Positions 20,701-23,591 of a DNA stretch of 23,591 nt are shown here, in pieces. The stretch's first letter is position 1, and every line of letters begins with the position of its first letter. Source of the DNA: Botryllus schlosseri (Eukaryota > Chordata > Ascidiacea > Stolidobranchia > Styelidae); the NCBI GenBank assembly GCA_000444245.1, contig ATSW01010538.1, forward strand, positions 1 to 23,591, in the 5' to 3' direction. The notes below the pieces were generated by a model that was given only the letters and a program-made list of their open reading frames with translations, was not told the origin of the DNA and ran no database searches. The translations under genes were made by a program, and so were the position numbers.

Positions 20701-22072
20701 CGAGTTATTTTACGCATTCGAAAAGATTATTCGAGTCAAGTCATTACCACGTGTTTTTTTCTTCACTCTCATAAAATCCTATGCAACCCAAAAATACAGA
20801 CCTGCTTGACGGCCATCAGGGTCCCGGTGATGACGTCCCTGGCTTGGAAACAAGAGGAGAGCGCGCCGAGCCCGATTTGGTGTCCCTTGATCCATTGCTT
20901 GTCAACGCGATACTCGCGTGCCTTCTCCGTGTTCTGCGGACGCGTGATTTTTTTTACATGTCAAAATTTTGTCAAAATTGTAGCGTTGGGTAAAAAAGTT
21001 GTCAAAATTTTGACTTTTTACGTCAAAATCTTCCTGTTTTTAGGTAAAAAAATTCCCCCTGGCCATTATTATTAATTAATTAATCGGGCTGGCTGGACGC
21101 ATCGCTTGGACTACTCAAATTAAGTCACGTAGTTAGATGTGATTTATCAACAAAAATTGTGGTTTTAATACTATTTATAACTGTGGAGGCCTTCAAACCT
21201 AGATTAGTCGTATCAAAGTACGCGAAAAACGTAGCACAAAGCTACAACAGGGTTGTTCCAAAATAAATTTTTCCTTCCGATTTTTGCGGCCATCAGCTAA
21301 AATAGTTGGACCGCCTAAAAAAACATTGCACACAAAATTTGGCTCAATTCCAACGGGTAGAAGTGAAGATATTAGAGTTCGAAAATTTTGAATTTAATAG
21401 AAAAAAAACTGATTTTTTTTAATAAATTTCACTGGCTAACCAATGAAATTGTTAAGCTGTCCACTCAAACTATGCAAAGCAAATTCGAGTCAATTCCAGC
21501 ACGTAGAAGTGAAGTTATTCCAATTTCTCATTCATAATTCTTGGATTACCCATGGTAAATACTAATTTTTTCAAATCCCAGATTTTTAACTCCATTGACT
21601 TCGTTTCTACCAGTTGGAATTAAGCCAAATTTGCTGTGTATCGTTAAATAGACATCTTGACAATTCTACAGGGTAGACAGTAAAATTTGATTTTTTTTTT
21701 GTCAATTTTTCTAAAATAAATTCAAAATTTGGTTAGTTTATTGAAATTTGTTCATTGCCCCCATGGGCCCGGGGCAAGTCCTAGTGATCGGCAACCCCTG
21801 TTCTATTGATCCACTTGGATTTAAAACACTCACCTCATCTTGGGTACGAATAAACTCTGCTTCGTCTTCCGAGTACGACAAATGGGGTATCACGGGTATA
21901 GCATCTTGGGCGTAGCTCACAGCCAGCGCCCTAGCAAAAATCTTATTCTCCTCTTCCGCGATAGAAGCTTGACAGGAGCAAGCCGCGGTGATGTCGGTCG
22001 AATAATCTCCGCCTACAACGGCGCTGAAATCGGTCGTGTTGCTGACCTCGTCGCCGGGAGTGAGGCAGTCGC
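17578..22072 (-). CDS. MAP3K1: MAP3K1 (MEKK1), C-terminal seven coding exons with complete kinase domain; 5' part beyond window
   Basis: A serine/threonine MAP kinase kinase kinase that phosphorylates MAP2Ks upstream of JNK/ERK. Exons in transcript order: 22072-21834, 20933-20802, 19869-19707, 19643-19512, 18886-18744, 18462-18331, 17724-17578. All junctions are GT...AG and phases join, giving 361 visible residues. Landmarks in that numbering: [13 protein letters not shown] before the kinase; glycine loop GLGALSS 100-106 (third glycine replaced, as in vertebrate MAP3K1); Lys122 in AVKQ; EIE at 144-146; HRDIKG with Asp219; DFG 238-240; GTIAFMAPE ending at 269. [17 protein letters not shown] and [19 protein letters not shown] nearly equal the human protein and separate it from MAP3K4. 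It ends [10 protein letters not shown], as in the family. All catalytic residues are intact. The N-terminal RING, SWIM and other upstream regions are not in view. Intron sizes run from 63 to 932 nt, the larger ones filled with repeats. Confidence 0.95.
18331..18462 (-). CDS. MAP3K1: MAP3K1 exon: alpha-F region
   Basis: Acceptor TTGCAACAG|GTG, donor ATG|GTGAGC; 44 codons with both edges at codon boundaries. It encodes [20 protein letters not shown] and [20 protein letters not shown], matching human [16 protein letters not shown]...HSNHLALIFK. Confidence 0.95.
18510..18735. mobile_element. hAT-type element remnant filling a small MAP3K1 intron
   Basis: The left end CAGGGGTTATCGAACTGGGG and a right segment GGTTGAAAAAAGTTTGAGAG resemble the ends of widespread hAT elements (CAGGGGTTCTCAAACTGG / AAAGTTTGAGAACCCCTG). 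The right terminus is incomplete. Flanks GCCTATAC (18502-18509) and GCCCGTAC (18736-18743) agree at six of eight positions, possibly an eroded duplication. Together they occupy most of the 281-nt intron 18463-18743. Confidence 0.55.
18744..18886 (-). CDS. MAP3K1: MAP3K1 exon: DFG to APE activation segment
   Basis: Acceptor TTTTCAAG|GT, donor GAG|GTACGGG. It encodes [20 protein letters not shown], then [13 protein letters not shown]...GTIAFMAPE, the most conserved part of MAP3K1. The donor side directly abuts hAT-like sequence. Confidence 0.96.
18940..19165. repeat. Intronic foldback repeat, unit 1
   Basis: A right arm (about 19008-19160) carries the CCGTAAATACTACGATTTGA block, then GGTTGGAATTAAGACAAATT, TGTGCATCGTTTTTT and CAACCTAACAATTTCAC. 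A partial left arm (GGATTTGAAAAAAATAGTAT) lies at 18950-18972 in inverse orientation. Same family as the units at 20103-20302 and 21428-21690. Confidence 0.55.
19210..19305. repeat. Intronic foldback repeat, partial unit 2
   Basis: Outer part of a right arm only: CGTTGGAATTCAGCCAAAAT, CAGCGTTTTTTTAGGCAACC and ACAATTTTACAG, then CCAGTGAAATTTG. It follows unit 1 in the same orientation. Confidence 0.5.
19403..19431 (+). repeat. Short degenerate TTAGGG-like tract
   Basis: GTTAGGGTAGGGTTGG followed by ATTTAGGGTTAGG resembles irregular telomere-type TTAGGG repeats, less than 30 bp long, within a MAP3K1 intron. Too short and irregular to be a telomere; a chance or interstitial remnant. Confidence 0.35.
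19512..19643 (-). CDS. MAP3K1: MAP3K1 exon: catalytic loop HRDIK
   Basis: Acceptor TTTGAAG|GC, donor AAAG|GTATTT. It encodes [20 protein letters not shown] and continues to [16 protein letters not shown], carrying the catalytic Asp. The intron before it (19644-19706) is only 63 nt. Confidence 0.95.
19707..19869 (-). CDS. MAP3K1: MAP3K1 exon: alpha-C helix and hinge
   Basis: Acceptor CATTCAG|GTG, donor G|GTAAAT. It encodes [11 protein letters not shown]...[19 protein letters not shown] and ends in the hinge [10 protein letters not shown], matching human ...EEIRMMSHLNHPNIIRMLG...YNLFIEWMAGG. It leaves one base of a split glycine codon. Confidence 0.95.
19980..20302. repeat. Intronic foldback (large palindromic) repeat, unit 3
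   Basis: Arms of about 80 bp at 20103-20184 and 20221-20302 are inverted copies. The left arm runs GACTCAATTCCAACCAGTAG to TAGTATTTAC, and the right arm runs GTAAATACTCC to CTACCGGTTGGAATTGAGTC, around a loop of about 36 bp. An extra left-arm-like piece lies at 19980-20045. The GACTCGAGTC-family element begins at 20310, cutting the outer right arm. Confidence 0.65.
20310..20750. mobile_element. GACTCGAGTC-family hAT-type element in a MAP3K1 intron
   Basis: The left end CAGGGTTGTGACCAAGTC and an interior rich in GACTCGAGTC / CGAGTCA words match the copies at 3118-3966 and 4543-4855. The right end fades at TCAAGTCATTACCACG rather than ACAACCCTG, and no target duplication was found, so the right terminus is damaged. 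Confidence 0.75.
20802..20933 (-). CDS. MAP3K1: MAP3K1 exon: glycine loop and VAIK lysine
   Basis: Encodes 44 codons from [20 protein letters not shown] through [11 protein letters not shown] to GTLMAVKQ; both edges are at codon boundaries. The acceptor CCGCAG|AAC has a poor pyrimidine tract, so the 5' edge is slightly less certain than the donor (CAG|GTCTGT). Confidence 0.92.
20941..21060. repeat. Short intronic TGTCAAAATTTTG repeat cluster
   Basis: GTCAAAATTTTGTCAAAATT, then TTGTCAAAATTTTGAC, then CGTCAAAAT recur within 120 bases next to the exon 20802-20933. These are AT-rich self-complementary words of unknown origin; no ends or duplication seen. Confidence 0.4.
21295..21690. repeat. Intronic foldback repeats, units 4 and 5
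   Basis: Unit 4 (21300-21393) is a lone left arm: TTGGACCGCCTAAAAAAACA, then TTTGGCTCAATTCCAACGGG. Unit 5 (21428-21690) has both arms. On the left are CAATGAAATTGTTAAGCTGT and GAGTCAATTCCAGCACGTAG. On the right are GTAAATACTAATTTTTTCAA, TTCTACCAGTTGGAATTAAG and GACATCTTGACAATTC. Same family as units 1-3. Confidence 0.6.
21755..21800. repeat. Fragment ending in a hAT-like terminus
   Basis: GGGCCCGGGGCAAGTCC followed by GATCGGCAACCCCTG looks like a hAT right end (the reverse reads CAGGGGTTGCCGATC). No left terminus was found. It lies 33 bases from the exon at 21834. Confidence 0.35.
21834..22072 (-). CDS. MAP3K1: MAP3K1 exon: pre-kinase linker
   Basis: Acceptor TGTTTTCAG, donor GAG|GTGAGTG. 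It enters in the middle of a codon (two bases) and leaves at a codon boundary. It encodes 79 full codons: an acidic, Ser/Thr-rich stretch, then [21 protein letters not shown], corresponding to the human ...AMSASQDALPIVPQL segment just before the kinase domain. The next upstream exon is not found within the remaining 1.5 kb. Confidence 0.9.
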
Positions 22073-22201
22073 CTGAAAACAGCAGCGGGGCAGTCTAGAC
22101 ACTTATATACAGGCAGGATAATAAATAACAGGTGATAATTTGGTGAAATGGTGGCCAGCGATACGGCTATTAGGTGATCCAGACATGTGGTCACATTATA
22201 C

Positions 22202-23067
22202 CAGGGGTGGGCAAACTACGGCCCGCGGGCCGCATGCGGCCCGCAACACCGTTCTGTGCGGCCCGCGAGAGTCTAAAACTTATGGAAAATATTGATAAAA
22301 TGCGTACTAAAAATCAAATTAATGCAGGGACTTGATTAACTTTTTCTTAGTATATTTCACCATGATAATTCTAAGGCAGTGGGTCTCAACCTGAGGGACG
22401 CGTGCCCCTCGAGGTCATAAAAGCATCTGAAGGGGATCGCGAAGATGAGCTAAACTGAAAATTTTTTTTTTACTTTACTTTACTTCCAATTCATAATTAT
22501 TGCTCTGTATTTAGTATGAATTTCATATTTAAAAATCTCTCATCAATAGTCGTAACCTCCCATGCCACCAAACTATCCGTTAGGTTTGCTATAGCATCCT
22601 GGTTGCGTTTTGTGATATGACGATAAGGGGGCGCGAAATCTACACATATAGTAGAAGCGTGTTTGAAGCTAACATGGTTATGATGCTGTTAGCATTGTGT
22701 GTCTTGGAACTGAACCCAAAGCGGAATTAGTAAATCTGTGAACAAATCACTGCTCACAGACTTAAATTTCAATCCTGTTCCAAGAATCGGTACAACCGAC
22801 TTTCGTCTCTATAGTTTTGACAAATTGGTTATTGAGGTCGACCAGCCTATGAAATCTCGCCATTGTTTCTGGCGCGTGTACGATATCATCATAGCAATGT
22901 TTGGTTTGTTTCATATAAGCATATATATTATCTCCATGTCCTCACCATATAATCAAATACCAGCAATATTGCGTTTTGGTTTATGATCCCAATTTTATAT
23001 AGTGCGGCCCGCGAATGGATTCAGATGTTGAATGCGGCCCGCGAGCTCAAAAGTTTGCCCACCCCTG
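22202..23067. mobile_element. hAT-type MITE of the GCGGCCCGCG family with perfect target duplication
   Basis: Termini CAGGGGTGGGCAAACT and AGTTTGCCCACCCCTG are perfect 16-bp inverted repeats. A perfect 8-bp duplication, CATTATAC, is at 22194-22201 and 23068-23075. GCGGCCCGC motifs occur three times near the left end and twice near the right end. The body includes a second hAT-like segment at 22377-22688. No transposase frame was found. It lies in the MAP3K1 intron upstream of the exon at 21834-22072. Confidence 0.95.
22377..22688. mobile_element. hAT-type element nested in the GCGGCCCGCG element, copy 2
   Basis: The left end CAGTGGGTCTCAACCT and the body (GCCACCAAACTATCCGTTAG, GTGATATGACGATAAG, GGGGGCGCGAAAT) match 13087-13419. 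The right end is only weakly conserved (GGTTATGATGCTG) and I could not establish a target duplication, so its right limit is approximate. Confidence 0.6.
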
Positions 23068-23085
23068 CATTATACAGTCATATAT

Positions 23086-23387
23086 TAGGCCTACCACATC
23101 TTCAGAACACCAAAAGAGATTCGCTGGCAAACACATCAAAAGTGGAATTGTTACGACTCAGTTGATCACGTTCTACATTTCCTTTGATAGTTGCACGCAA
23201 AAGTTACAAAAACAAAAAAAACAAAAATTTCAGATTCAGTCCGTGAATACTCTGCGGTTCCTCGACTTTTGCCAGTAACGATAATTTATAACGAGATAAG
23301 GACATTCGGGCGTCTTCGGAGGACCATTCACACTTTTATTCAGAAAAGATGACAAATCCTTTTAGAAAAGGACATATGGTAGGCCTA
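23086..23387. mobile_element. Diverged copy 4 of the TAGGGTTACC / GAGGACA family
   Basis: Left end TAGGCCTACCACAT and right end ATATGGTAGGCCTA match the family termini. The right part keeps the order AAGGACATTCGGGCGTC, then GGAGGACC, then AAATCCTTTTAGAAAAGGAC. Flanking CATATAT-like and CATATCTA sequences resemble each other only partly. Older than copies 1-3. Confidence 0.6.
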
Positions 23388-23483
23388 CATATCTATAAAG
23401 ACAAATATGTGTTGTAAATAGTTTCACGCAATAATATGTATAACAATATATTTGAATGTAATATGCAGATTATATACATTACA

Positions 23484-23508
23484 TATATCCTATATTATAT
23501 AGGATATA
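23484..23508. repeat. AT-rich perfect hairpin
   Basis: TATATCCTATA and TATAGGATATA are perfect 11-bp inverted repeats around a TTA loop. Confidence 0.6.
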
Positions 23509-23550
23509 CCGTACCTACCTAGTAAATATTTTGGGTATGCGCAGGCCGTG

Positions 23551-23585
23551 TTATTTTTGGCATATGCCAAAACTGCCAAAAATAA
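23551..23585. repeat. 12-bp inverted repeat near the right edge
   Basis: TTATTTTTGGCA and TGCCAAAAATAA are perfect inverted repeats separated by 11 bases. It may be the start of another small element that continues beyond the window. Confidence 0.5.
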
Positions 23586-23591
23586 CTTATT

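Overview
This is animal genomic DNA: an AT-rich, intron-containing host gene with metazoan splice signals sits among two large single-exon membrane-enzyme genes and dense DNA-transposon debris. The kinase is so close to vertebrate MAP3K1 that a metazoan source is secure. Recurring GTAGGCCTA-like words and the hAT families suggest an invertebrate deuterostome (tunicate, amphioxus, hemichordate or echinoderm type), but the species cannot be settled from this window.

Layout. 1-450 is a reverse-strand LINE reverse-transcriptase fragment running off the left edge. 451-6450 holds no host gene that I can support. It is dominated by a three-level nest of hAT-type elements (2772-5965, containing 3118-3966, containing 3394-3653, plus 4543-4855), each with a perfect 8-bp target duplication. 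6921-8687 (+) and 10627-12264 (-) are two intronless, tail-to-tail MBOAT genes of the Hedgehog acyltransferase (HHAT) family. The gap between them holds another nested transposon pair. 12907-15236 is a further transposon cluster, and 16364-16766 is a short hAT-type element. 17578-22072 (-) carries seven coding exons for the C-terminal pre-kinase segment and complete kinase domain of MAP3K1 (MEKK1); the 5' part of the gene lies beyond the right edge. Its introns are packed with foldback repeats and hAT pieces. 22202-23387 holds a hAT element with a perfect target duplication and a diverged small element, both in the upstream intron.

Function. HHAT-type enzymes N-acylate secreted signalling proteins in the ER; MAP3K1 is a cytoplasmic kinase feeding JNK/ERK cascades. 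The sequence gives no reason to think these neighbours work together. The main surprises are the intronless inverted HHAT pair, the remodelled catalytic loop of the second copy (it looks like two compensating frameshifts), and the repeat architecture. Each transposon family carries its own dense short subterminal motif, and insertion order can be read from the nesting.
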